Shown here piece by piece: positions 1-8,361 of a stretch of DNA of 15,169 bases. Location of the stretch: positions 1-15,169 of the forward strand of contig JANXLW010000436.1 of assembly GCA_025354965.1 (NCBI GenBank), read 5' to 3'. Every line of letters begins with the position of its first letter. Within the stretch, counting starts at the first letter, position 1. The notes under the pieces were generated by a model. The model did no database searches. It was given only the letters and a program-made list of their open reading frames with translations, and was not told the DNA's origin. This stretch comes from Betaproteobacteria bacterium (lineage in GTDB: Bacteria; Pseudomonadota; Gammaproteobacteria; Burkholderiales; Burkholderiaceae_C). The position numbers and the translations under genes are program-made.

Positions 1-18
1 CCCCATTTGACTTTGCAC

Positions 19-24
19 GGGAGA
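19..24 (+). promoter_or_regulatory. Ribosome binding site of the first gene
   Basis: GGGAGA lies 5 nt before the ATG at 30 and supports that start. A TGA at 8-10 could be the stop of an upstream gene ending ...Pro-Ile, which would put the first gene about 20 nt behind it in the same operon, but only three codons are visible so this cannot be confirmed. Confidence 0.7.
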
Positions 25-29
25 TTGCC

Positions 30-2027
30 ATGGCACGAGACACACTATTCCCCGCCCGCTTGAGCGTTGAGGCCGCTACCGAAGAAGCCAGGGCGGCACT
101 GGCCAGCCAGCTCAACGAAGGCGAGATCGTCATCACACCGGGGCGCACCCGCCCGCTCTATTTCGACGGCCGCTTTTTGACGGCAGCCGACCTGACTGCC
201 GATCAGGAGTACGTGCGCAATCGCCTGGCCGACCTTGGCCGGGCGCTGGGCAGCGGCATCATCAGTGGGCTGAACGTTAGCCGGGCGCTGCTCAACGCGC
301 AACCGGGCGTCAACATCACACCCGGCCATGGCCTGACACCGAGTGGCGAGCTGGTGGCGCTGGCACCACCCGGGCCGCACTTCGTTGCATTCAACGACCT
401 TGATGTGCAGCAGCGCGTCGAGCTGCAACTCGGGCTGCGCAGCCAGCCTCGGGCCACGACGACAGCGCAGCGTTTGCGCAGCGGCCTGTTCGTGCTGGCG
501 TTGCGCCCGGTTGAATATTCATCGAACCCGGTGGCGTCGTACCCGACCACGCTGGACGGCACCCGCAGCGTGCGTGACGGTGACACCATCGAAGCCGTCG
601 CCATCACACTGGTGCCCTACACCGACCGCAGTCCGGCCAGCGCGACGCCGGCCCAGCGCCGTGCGCAGGTGGCACGCGAGGTATTCTTTGAGCGCAGCCG
701 CGACACGGCCTTGCAGGACGCCTTGCCGCTGGCGCTGCTGCAGTTTCAAGGCGGCCAGCTGGTATGGCTCGACGAGCAACTGGCGCGGCGTGAGGTGGGT
801 ACCGAATCAGGCCTGGCCGTCACGCTGAACCCGCGTCCGCGCGCCGTGCTGGAAGCCTGGTTCACGCAATACAGCCAGCAGTTGTCCGAGGTCGCGGCCA
901 GCGGCCCGTTCCTGGCCTCGCAGGTATTCTCTGTACTGCCGCCCGTTGGTCCGTTGCCAGCGGCGTCGATTGACTGGGAGCAGGGTTTTGAAGCTGGCTT
1001 GCGCCAGAGCTACTTTCCGCCCGGCGCCGATGTTGAATTCAGTTTTGTCGCCGAAGACGAATTGCCGGTTTTGGTGGACGAAGGCCTGGACCTGCCGCCG
1101 ATTGATTTGCGCTCCGATGCCGCTACGCTCGAGCATCTGGCGCTGGTGATTCTGGCGCCAGTGCCGCGTTCACAGCTGGAAGACATCCGGCGCAACCTCA
1201 ACAGTGCGCGGCGTCCGATTCGCCTTGCCATGCCGACCCGCACCGCGACGCGTTCCCCGCTGGCCAGTCTGGTGCAACTGGGCGGCATGCGGGCGCCGCT
1301 GCTGACGCGCCCTCTCGGCAACTCGCCGGACCTTGCGCTGATGCCGGTATTCCCGCCGCTGACACCACCGGCGCAGGCGCTTGATGCGGCCTGGAAGCGA
1401 GCCTTCGACGCCGCAATGAGTGTGGCCCAAGCCAATCATGGCGGCATGTTTTTCTACATGCGGCGCCGACAATTGCCGTACAGTTCGGAGGTGTCGGGCT
1501 ACACCTTGCGCCTGTCGGGCACGGCCGGCCAGCTTGACGACGAGTTGGCAAAACGCCTGGCTGCCGACGCCGCCGCTGCCAGCTTCAATACGGCGACCAG
1601 CAAGAGCCCGCTGCTGACGCGCGCCGAACTGCTCAATGTGCTGGCTTCACCGCGTCTGAGCATCGGAGCGACTTTGCAAACCGGCGTGCTCGGAGTCTCC
1701 GATTTGTTGCGTCGCGCTGCGCTGGCTGAAGTGAGCCAGGCCGCTGTGGCTTCCGGCGTTGGCAGCATCGGGCACGAGGACGCCGTCGCTATCAGTCAGC
1801 GTTTTGGCAGCGATCGCCTTGGTGAAGGATGGCAACGCGTACTCGCGGCCGAGCCGGCGCTGCAGCAAGTGGCGGCGGTGCAAGCCATCGCGCAGTCGCG
1901 CGTTGTGCCGCAGCTTGACCGCATGGCAGCCGACTTGCCCGACGAAGCTGTCGCGGCGCTGAGTCAAAAGCTGTTGCAACTGGCGCAAGCCAACAAAAGC
2001 GCCGACATTGCCGCGCTGGTCAAGTAA
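30..2027 (+). CDS. eCIS-associated structural-type protein, 665 aa, paralog of the next gene
   Basis: I do not know a named function. Residues 44-83 hold the pattern YFDGRFLTAADLTADQ ... GRALGSGIISGLNV, followed at 93-110 by VNITPGHGLTPSGELV. From memory this resembles an N-terminal signature of large proteins in phage-tail-like and eCIS loci (F-x-GR-x-LTAxDLxxEQ ... GxxxGL). Later landmarks are LPPVGPLPA (303-311), LPPIDL (355-360) and LAPVPR (375-380). The last ~170 residues look alpha-helical and Ala/Gln-rich. No signal peptide or membrane segment is seen. All these N-terminal landmarks have counterparts in the following 1507-aa protein, so the two are probably tandem paralogs that may assemble together on the particle. 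The start at 30 has a good ribosome binding site. A baseplate, fibre or cap role is only inferred from context; coding status is firm. Confidence 0.8.
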   Translation: MARDTLFPARLSVEAATEEARAALASQLNEGEIVITPGRTRPLYFDGRFLTAADLTADQEYVRNRLADLGRALGSGIISGLNVSRALLNAQPGVNITPGHGLTPSGELVALAPPGPHFVAFNDLDVQQRVELQLGLRSQPRATTTAQRLRSGLFVLALRPVEYSSNPVASYPTTLDGTRSVRDGDTIEAVAITLVPYTDRSPASATPAQRRAQVAREVFFERSRDTALQDALPLALLQFQGGQLVWLDEQLARREVGTESGLAVTLNPRPRAVLEAWFTQYSQQLSEVAASGPFLASQVFSVLPPVGPLPAASIDWEQGFEAGLRQSYFPPGADVEFSFVAEDELPVLVDEGLDLPPIDLRSDAATLEHLALVILAPVPRSQLEDIRRNLNSARRPIRLAMPTRTATRSPLASLVQLGGMRAPLLTRPLGNSPDLALMPVFPPLTPPAQALDAAWKRAFDAAMSVAQANHGGMFFYMRRRQLPYSSEVSGYTLRLSGTAGQLDDELAKRLAADAAAASFNTATSKSPLLTRAELLNVLASPRLSIGATLQTGVLGVSDLLRRAALAEVSQAAVASGVGSIGHEDAVAISQRFGSDRLGEGWQRVLAAEPALQQVAAVQAIAQSRVVPQLDRMAADLPDEAVAALSQKLLQLAQANKSADIAALVK

Positions 2028-2043
2028 GCGCAGCGCTGGCATC

Positions 2044-2048
2044 AGGAG
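2044..2048 (+). promoter_or_regulatory. Ribosome binding site of the 1507-aa gene
   Basis: AGGAG stands 6 nt before the ATG at 2055, inside the 27-nt gap after the preceding stop codon (2025-2027). It fixes the start and shows that this gene is translated independently within the operon. Confidence 0.75.
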
Positions 2049-2054
2049 CTCCAA

Positions 2055-5000
2055 ATGCAAGTGACCGAAACCTTCCGACCGCTGCCGGGTGAAGTCGCGC
2101 TCGGCGTGGCGCCAACCATGGCGCTGCGCGTCGATACCGAATCGGCCCTCAAACGTGCACGCTTTGCCGTCGGCCGCGTAATGACGCCGCAAGTTTTGCA
2201 AGACGAGCAGGCTGCCCGCAGCCAGCGCACCAGCGCCTTGCTTCGGGCACTGGCCAGCGGTGTGGTGAGCGGCTTCGAGACGCCGTATGTTCAGGGTAGC
2301 GAGGCTGGCGCGCGCATCCACATTTCAGCCGGCATTGGTCTGGCCCAAGGTGAAGACGTGGTGTTGCCGGCACCGGCGTATTTGCCGGCCCAGCTGATTT
2401 CGGTGGCGTTTGAGAGCCTGGAACTGGCCGGTCCGGTGTGGACCGATGCGGATCGGCTGACGCTAAAGAATCAGCCCGACTGGACCCTTAGCGGTCTGGC
2501 GACCCATTTCGCCGAGCGTGGCCTGGCCAACGTCGCGGTACTGATTGCCCGGCCCATCAGCCTGCTGCGCGATCTCAGCCCGAATGTCGGTGGCCCCTGT
2601 CATGACGACACCGACCCGGCTTCTGAACGACTAGCGTTCGAAGATGCCTTGCGCTTTGAATGGGTCTTTTGGCCGCACCGCGATCGACCATTGCCGGGGC
2701 GCGACGCGGCCTGGCGCAATCGACTGGCGTGGCGTGTCTTCGATGCTGAATCGAGCGGGCAAGCCTGGCCCTGGCAGGCTCTGGGTTTGCCGATTGCGCT
2801 AGCTGGCTTTGACGATCTGGCCAGTGGCCGCCTGGCGTTTCTGGACCGGCAGGCAGTTGTGCGCGAGGGCGGCGGCTTGCGCGCACGCAGCATCCTCTTG
2901 CGTGGCGCCGTTGGCGCCGGATTGAACGAACCACTGGCGCAAGCGCAAGTGCTGCAGCTGTCCGAACATCTGGCCGAGCTGCCGCCCGATCAGCTGAGCG
3001 CTGCCAACCTGCCGCGTCAGTTCGACCGCCTGCCGCCAGCCGGTTTGTTACCGGCCTCGGTGGTCAACTTTGAACAGGCGCGGCAAAGCGTCTTCCCCGC
3101 TTCGTGGAGCGTCAGCGCCCAGGTGGTGAGCGATGACATGGTTGAAACGCTGGTCGCCGAGTCGGCTCGCCTGGGCCCCTTGAGCCTGGCGCGTGCCGAG
3201 CAGATCGAGCTGCTGGTGCCGGTGCCGGCGGCCCAGTTCGATCACAATCTGCTGCGCCTGGATGAGCCGGTTGATCCACTCTTCGCGCTCACCCTTGGCG
3301 ATCTTCAAAGTCGCCGCAGCCGGGCTCTGCGCGAGCGCGCCGGCTGGCAGCATCGCTACGACGTGCTGGCCCATGCAATATCGGGCGTCTGGCCCGAGCG
3401 CCCCGTCAACGATCCGCTCGGACTCGATGACGAGCGTTTCGATGGCCGCAGTTTCAATGCCGCCAACTTCTTCCCACGCCTGCACGACGGTGGCAAAGCG
3501 CAATCTACCAATCTTGAAGCGCACGGTTTCGAGTCGGCGCAGGACACTTTGCTGCTGACGCCCGGCGACAAGCTGATGGCCTATGTTGAAATCGACGCCA
3601 GCCAGCCGCCGCGTTACCTGTTGCTGCAGGCCTTGCTGCGCAACAGCGTGCTGCCCGCCGGTAGCGCAGCCGGTTCGGTGCTCGACAGCGCCGTCATGCT
3701 GCCCGGGTCGGTGTTCTGGTGGGGCACGCCCGGCGCGCCCGAACCGGTTGTGAATGGCCCAGCCGGCAAACCTTTGCAATTCGCCGGCAGTTTGCCGGCC
3801 GCGGTGGTGGTGGCCGGCGCGGCGACCCAAGACAGCCAGCCCGGCCTGTGGCTGCGGCTGGAAGTTGACGCTTCGTTCATCGCGCCGAATGCGGCTGAAG
3901 TGGTGCTGGAAGGCCTGGTTTTTGGCACTGTTTGCGGTGCCGCCGGCAACCGGGTGCGCTGGGGTCATGCCGGTGCGCTGCGTGCCGATCGCGAGCGTCA
4001 TTGGGTTGGCGAGACCCTGCCACAAGGCGCCGTCACCCACGTCGGTGCCGGGTCGCTGGCGCCGGTGGCTGGTGATGTTGGTGCGGCCTGGCCATGGGAT
4101 GACCAGCGTGAAAATGATGAACCGCGGGCAGTGCTCGATGGTTTTTCGATCGACGCTGCGCTGACTTCGCACGAACTCACCGACGTCACAGCCCTCAAGA
4201 CGCAAGGCCAGGGCAACCCGGCCTTGCCGGAGTTGCTGCAAAGCGTGGGCAGCACGGTGCCCAGCGGCGTCATGCGGATACCGAACCAGCGCGCCTTGCA
4301 CGAAGGTCTGGCGCGCATCATTGACCGGCTGGACCACAAGAGCCGGGCCTCGAATGACCTCGTCGAGTTCGGATTCTTGCGCTCACGTGTTGATCTCTAC
4401 CGTTTGCGCTCCCGCTTGCTTGGAGAAGATGATGCCAACCGGTTGCTCACTTCGCCCGGCATTGCCGATATCGTTACCCGCAGCGATTCAAGCTACGCCA
4501 CCGGCCAGCAGCTCACTGATTACCTGAACAAGGCAGCCACCACAGCGGCGCCGGCCAACACCGCGGTCAGTCCGGCAGCGCCGACTGCGGCCGCGACCGC
4601 TGCGCAACCGGTCGCTGCCGCGCCGCGGGTCGCGTTCACTGCTGTCAGCTTGACTGCACAGCGCGCCGTGCTGAGCGCAGCGGTGCGGCCTGCCGCGGCG
4701 GTCAGATTCACTCCAGGTGCGGCTCAAAGCGTGGCAGCGATCGGCGCTGTCAGCAGAGTCGGTGTGATCAGCGGTGTCGGTACCGATACACTGGCAGTCC
4801 AGGATCGCCTGGCGTCCAGCCTTGATGTGAGCGCCAGCGTAGCGGCTGCCATCACGCAGAAGGTGCTGCCGCCTTCGGCTGAAGTGGTCGCCGCTGCCAG
4901 CAACTTCAACCTCAGCCAGAACAGCGTCACGCTCGGCGAGCGGTTGAAAACGCCGGTCGTGGTGGACGCCTGGAGTGCCGCTGCGATTGGCAAAACGGCG

Positions 5001-6578
5001 TCCGTCGACAATGCCGTGGCGCAGCTTGCCGAGCTCGCGCTGCCGATCGCTGCGCTACCGGTGTTTGGCTACCAGACCACAACTGCCGGACAGGTGGTAG
5101 CGACCGTCGGCCAATTGCAGGCGGCTGGTGCCAACCTGGTCAATGTCGACCATCTTGATACCGACATCAAGTTCGAAGCCGATTACTTCCGCAAGGGCAT
5201 TGACGCTGTCGACAACAGTATCCGTTTCCTGCGCGGCGTCGAGGGTCTGGTCGAGTCGTATCGGCGCCTGCGTGATCTGGCCCAGGCCGCGTTGTTGCGC
5301 CTGCAAACTCTGCAACAGCGCGCCGCCAGCCAAATCGACCGGCTCAACAACAATCTGGCTGAAATTCGGCACGACCTTGGCGTCGCCCGTTCGTTGCTGG
5401 CTGAAGAACGGCAACGCATCGCAGCGCTGATCGAGCACCGCAAGGGTGTGCTGGCGCAGGTGCCGTATGTGGTGTTTCGTCGTCCTCGCCTGGCAGATCA
5501 TCTGGATGATCTGCCGGTGCGCAGCGTTGAAACCGGTTTGTATGTGTCACCGGTGCCGGCTTGCCGCGGTGACACGCACGCCATTCCAGCGGAACTGCAA
5601 AGCATGGTCGATGCGCTGCGTAATTTACCGGCGCGCCACTTCAACCGCTTGTCCGAGCTGTTGCTGTCGATCGATAACCGCGATGAGCTGTCCGGCCTGC
5701 TGCGCACGGCCTTTGACCACGCTATTGTGCGCAGCACCAGCCTGGCGCAAAGTGCAGCTGCGGTTGACCGCACGCAAAGCGGTGTCGCCGGCGCGGTGCA
5801 ATCGCTGCACTACAGCTTCCTGAGTATCGGCCTGCAACACGCCAGCACGGTGCTGCAGCAGGCGCCGCAATCGGCCAACCTCGCAACCCTGGCCTGGAGC
5901 GAGCTGTCAATCCAGGCGCTGACGCATGTGGCGGTCAGCGATCTGTTTCTTTCTTCGCGCACTCTGGGCGCCAGTGGCGAGCTCGACGACATCGCGCGCG
6001 TGTCAGCCTGCCTGCATCGCAGCCTGGGCCAGGTGCCGCCGGCGATTCGCCTGACCTGGGCGCTCCAGTTGTCAAGTTTCGACGTGGCGCCATCGTTGCG
6101 CCAGCTCAGCGTGCTGGCGCAGTTTGGCGACCACAGCCTGGGGCTCGACTACAGCGATTGGCGCGGCATGCAAGACATGGTCGATTGGTTGTTCTCGCGC
6201 ATCGACGCGAGCAGCAACGAAGCGGTTCGACTGATGGACGACCTGGTGCGCGTGATCATCCTGCTGGCCAGCCACGCGCCGGTACGGGCGCTGATTCCGG
6301 CGCGTCTGTCCTACCCGGTGCGTCCGCTGCCGGGAACCCTGATTCAACTGAATGTGGACGCCCTGGCTGCGGTGCGAGTGGGCATGCAGGTGGCGCTGGG
6401 GCAGGGCGTGGCCCAGGCCGTGGTGCAAGACGTGGCGCCCGGGCGTGTGGTGGCGCGCGTCATCCAGGCTGCCGACACGGTGCCGACACTGCAGGCCGAC
6501 GCCGTTGTTCATCTGAGCCCGAGCACCACCGGCGCGGCGCTGTCTGCGTTCAGCAGCATGGCGCTGGCGGCCCGGTAA
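2055..6578 (+). CDS. Giant eCIS-associated protein, 1507 aa, paralogous N-terminus plus coiled coil
   Basis: Function is not recognised. Residues 39-75 (GRVMTPQVLQDEQ ... LRALASGVVSG) and 87-105 (ARIHISAGIGLAQGEDVVL) align with the same region of the preceding gene; LPPAGLLPA (326-334) and LLVPVPAAQF (386-395) continue the match, giving a shared module of about 400 residues. Beyond it come a variable middle, a FGFLRSRVDLYRLRSRLLG segment near residue 770 that recalls FYMRRRQLPY in the paralog, an Ala/Thr/Pro-rich stretch (about 825-900), a heptad-like coiled coil (about 1045-1140, rich in Leu, Gln, Arg and Asp) and a final segment from ~1415 rich in Val/Gly/Gln that looks like a small beta domain. 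No signal peptide or membrane helix is seen. Size, coiled coil and location suggest an elongated structural component of the particle; a tail-fibre-like or scaffold role is inference only. Confidence 0.8.
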   Translation: MQVTETFRPLPGEVALGVAPTMALRVDTESALKRARFAVGRVMTPQVLQDEQAARSQRTSALLRALASGVVSGFETPYVQGSEAGARIHISAGIGLAQGEDVVLPAPAYLPAQLISVAFESLELAGPVWTDADRLTLKNQPDWTLSGLATHFAERGLANVAVLIARPISLLRDLSPNVGGPCHDDTDPASERLAFEDALRFEWVFWPHRDRPLPGRDAAWRNRLAWRVFDAESSGQAWPWQALGLPIALAGFDDLASGRLAFLDRQAVVREGGGLRARSILLRGAVGAGLNEPLAQAQVLQLSEHLAELPPDQLSAANLPRQFDRLPPAGLLPASVVNFEQARQSVFPASWSVSAQVVSDDMVETLVAESARLGPLSLARAEQIELLVPVPAAQFDHNLLRLDEPVDPLFALTLGDLQSRRSRALRERAGWQHRYDVLAHAISGVWPERPVNDPLGLDDERFDGRSFNAANFFPRLHDGGKAQSTNLEAHGFESAQDTLLLTPGDKLMAYVEIDASQPPRYLLLQALLRNSVLPAGSAAGSVLDSAVMLPGSVFWWGTPGAPEPVVNGPAGKPLQFAGSLPAAVVVAGAATQDSQPGLWLRLEVDASFIAPNAAEVVLEGLVFGTVCGAAGNRVRWGHAGALRADRERHWVGETLPQGAVTHVGAGSLAPVAGDVGAAWPWDDQRENDEPRAVLDGFSIDAALTSHELTDVTALKTQGQGNPALPELLQSVGSTVPSGVMRIPNQRALHEGLARIIDRLDHKSRASNDLVEFGFLRSRVDLYRLRSRLLGEDDANRLLTSPGIADIVTRSDSSYATGQQLTDYLNKAATTAAPANTAVSPAAPTAAATAAQPVAAAPRVAFTAVSLTAQRAVLSAAVRPAAAVRFTPGAAQSVAAIGAVSRVGVISGVGTDTLAVQDRLASSLDVSASVAAAITQKVLPPSAEVVAAASNFNLSQNSVTLGERLKTPVVVDAWSAAAIGKTASVDNAVAQLAELALPIAALPVFGYQTTTAGQVVATVGQLQAAGANLVNVDHLDTDIKFEADYFRKGIDAVDNSIRFLRGVEGLVESYRRLRDLAQAALLRLQTLQQRAASQIDRLNNNLAEIRHDLGVARSLLAEERQRIAALIEHRKGVLAQVPYVVFRRPRLADHLDDLPVRSVETGLYVSPVPACRGDTHAIPAELQSMVDALRNLPARHFNRLSELLLSIDNRDELSGLLRTAFDHAIVRSTSLAQSAAAVDRTQSGVAGAVQSLHYSFLSIGLQHASTVLQQAPQSANLATLAWSELSIQALTHVAVSDLFLSSRTLGASGELDDIARVSACLHRSLGQVPPAIRLTWALQLSSFDVAPSLRQLSVLAQFGDHSLGLDYSDWRGMQDMVDWLFSRIDASSNEAVRLMDDLVRVIILLASHAPVRALIPARLSYPVRPLPGTLIQLNVDALAAVRVGMQVALGQGVAQAVVQDVAPGRVVARVIQAADTVPTLQADAVVHLSPSTTGAALSAFSSMALAAR
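4527..4780 (+). other. Ala/Thr/Pro-rich low-complexity linker inside the 1507-aa gene
   Basis: This part of the reading frame (about residues 825-905) is dominated by Ala with Thr, Pro and Val (for example AAPTAAATAAQPVAAAP). It separates the paralogous N-terminal portion from the coiled-coil portion, as expected for a flexible interdomain linker. The frame stays open throughout, so it is not a sign of decay. Confidence 0.6.
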
Positions 6579-6606
6579 GCCGGCTGACCTTGAGCAGCAG
6601 TCAATC

Positions 6607-8361
6607 ATGTCAGCCGACGCCTGGCCCCAAGACCCGCGCCGCCTGCTGCACGTCGGCCATGCGCGGGTTCGTGTGGCGGCTGGCGCCGGGCCAGCAACGC
6701 CGATCTGGCGCCAGCGCATTGAAGATGCGCTGCGCTGCGCCCACATCGGACCCCCAAAGCGCCTTGTATTGGTGCGCAAGCTGCATGTCAGCGGTGCCAG
6801 TGCCCAGGCGCCGGGCTGGGCCGGGGTTGTCGAAGCCGCTTGCCAGAATGCCGTGGCGCAAGCCTGCAACGGTCGTCAAGCCGGTGCCGACCAGGCCCCG
6901 GCCGTCTGGTTTCAGGATTGGGACGACGCCGTGGCCGCGTGGCTCGACGCCGCGCTTGGTTGGCCGGTGCAGCGCACCAACCCGCGCGCCTGGTTCTGGT
7001 CGCACATTGCTCGCTTGGCAGGCGTGGCGCCCGGTCCGGCGCCGGCGTTTGCGTCATCAGCGCATCAGCCGACGCCGACGCATCGCACGACAGACCTGAA
7101 CCCCAGAACCATTGAGCAAGTTCGTGCCCTGTGGATGCGCTGGCAAGGCGACCCGGTGAGCCAGCGCGCCAGTACGCAATGGCTGGCAAAACGCCCGCAG
7201 TTTCAAGTGCTGTTGCAGCCAGAATCGAAGCTGCAGGGCAGCGGGCTGGAAGTTGATGCCGCGCTGCGCCAGCCGGGTCCTGAGCTTGAGGCCGGTCGTG
7301 TTGTCGGTGCTGCGGCGCGTCAACTGCCTGATCCGGTTGCTGCCGTGAACTCGCAAAGCGCGGCTGTTGACCCGCCTTTGCCTGCCACTGCCAGCCGACC
7401 CAGGGCTGATCAGGGTGTGTTGCAAAGTGCAGTGCGAGGTGGCGAATCCGAAGCGGCGCCGCTGCGGGCGGTCAGTGAGTGGATAAAGCCGGCCGATGTT
7501 GTTGTGCGAGAAGCTGTGAGACACGATGCCTGGCTTGTTGCAACCCATGCAAGAAGGGGTGCAGCGCCGGACCATCCAGACACGGCAGCACAGCCAACTG
7601 AACCCCTTGCCTCAGCGCCGCAACAACGATATGAATCAAGCGGGAACATTGGCCCCCTTGTGCCAGCGGACGTCGATCACGCCAATGGAACAAAGCAGCG
7701 CGCAGCGGCATCCGCCGTCAAGCAGCAGGACAACGTTCGTACAGCGCAGCTCGAAGAAGAAACCTTTGATCCAGCGATCAGTGCGTGGCGCTGGTCGGGA
7801 CTGCGCCAGACCGAGCTGGGTGGCCTGCCGCTAACCGTCAATGCGTTTCAACTTCTGGGATTTGGGCAAGCGCTTGATGCCATTGTGCCGCTGCTGGACG
7901 AGCCGGACCGCCTGGTTGCCGCCAGTGCTCCGTGGCTTGCGGCGTGGGCACAACTCAGTCCTGTGGCCCGCGAGCGCTGGGTGCGCGACCCGATGTTTGC
8001 TGCGCTGCCGCTGTTCGATGAACTCACTGATCTGGCGCCTGAGCAATGGGCATCTTGCGTGCTGGAACGCTGGCGGGCGCAAGCACCGGTGGTGCGCAGC
8101 TTGGGCCGTCAGACCTGGCGCGCCTTGCAGCGAACGACACAAGCGCAGGGTTGGCGCAGTCCGCGCGCCCTGTTGCAGCGCCCGGCCTGGTTGCAGCTCA
8201 GTGCCACCCACCTTGACGTCGTCTTCGCGCTCGACCAGGCTGAGCTCGCGGTGCGTCGCCTGGGCCTGGACGCCAATCCGGGATGGGTGCCGTGGCTGGG
8301 GCGCATCGTGCAACTGCATTTCGAGTCGATCGATCAATTACCGCATCGGAGTCCGCCATGA
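6607..8361 (+). CDS. Unrecognised eCIS-associated protein, 584 aa, disordered centre
   Basis: No named family can be assigned. The first ~140 residues are compact: LLHVGHARVRVAAG (13-26), then RLVLVRKLHV (52-61), then a Trp-rich patch ending PRAWFW (126-131). Residues ~142-390 are low in hydrophobics and rich in Ala, Pro, Gln and Ser, so probably a flexible linker. The C-terminal domain starts near GGLPLTVNAFQLLGF (405-419) and ends with THLDVVFALD (534-543) and GLDANPGWVPWLGR (553-566). From memory, an ending of the type TH-x-D ... GLD-x-DPGWVPxxGR is typical of hypothetical proteins just before the ATPase in DUF4157-type eCIS loci. That position is where other eCIS have a tape-measure or assembly protein, but this one is short for a tape measure and lacks long helices, so that role is only a possibility. 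The start codon has only a weak GAGCAG site (6592-6597). The stop overlaps the next start (ATGA), indicating translational coupling. Confidence 0.75.
   Translation: MSADAWPQDPRRLLHVGHARVRVAAGAGPATPIWRQRIEDALRCAHIGPPKRLVLVRKLHVSGASAQAPGWAGVVEAACQNAVAQACNGRQAGADQAPAVWFQDWDDAVAAWLDAALGWPVQRTNPRAWFWSHIARLAGVAPGPAPAFASSAHQPTPTHRTTDLNPRTIEQVRALWMRWQGDPVSQRASTQWLAKRPQFQVLLQPESKLQGSGLEVDAALRQPGPELEAGRVVGAAARQLPDPVAAVNSQSAAVDPPLPATASRPRADQGVLQSAVRGGESEAAPLRAVSEWIKPADVVVREAVRHDAWLVATHARRGAAPDHPDTAAQPTEPLASAPQQRYESSGNIGPLVPADVDHANGTKQRAAASAVKQQDNVRTAQLEEETFDPAISAWRWSGLRQTELGGLPLTVNAFQLLGFGQALDAIVPLLDEPDRLVAASAPWLAAWAQLSPVARERWVRDPMFAALPLFDELTDLAPEQWASCVLERWRAQAPVVRSLGRQTWRALQRTTQAQGWRSPRALLQRPAWLQLSATHLDVVFALDQAELAVRRLGLDANPGWVPWLGRIVQLHFESIDQLPHRSPP

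Noticed and set aside
2027..2037. AGCGC-A-GCGCT inverted repeat at the first gene junction
   Set aside because: The one-base centre cannot form a stable hairpin loop, and it is a chance-level palindrome in GC-rich DNA.
3048..4337. Long open minus-strand frame (429 codons) opposite the 1507-aa gene
   Set aside because: It is rich in Arg/His/Gln as expected from the antisense of GC-rich coding DNA, and the plus strand carries a clear paralog of the preceding gene there.
6158..7099. Plus-strand frame of 313 codons bridging the second and third genes
   Set aside because: Arg/Gly/Ala-rich composition typical of a shifted frame, and it overlaps two better supported genes in another frame.
8283..8357. 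Upstream in-frame ATG as the ATPase start (25 extra residues)
   Set aside because: It would overlap the preceding gene by 79 nt, and the ATG at 8358 has an ATGA overlap and a GGAG site 6 nt upstream.
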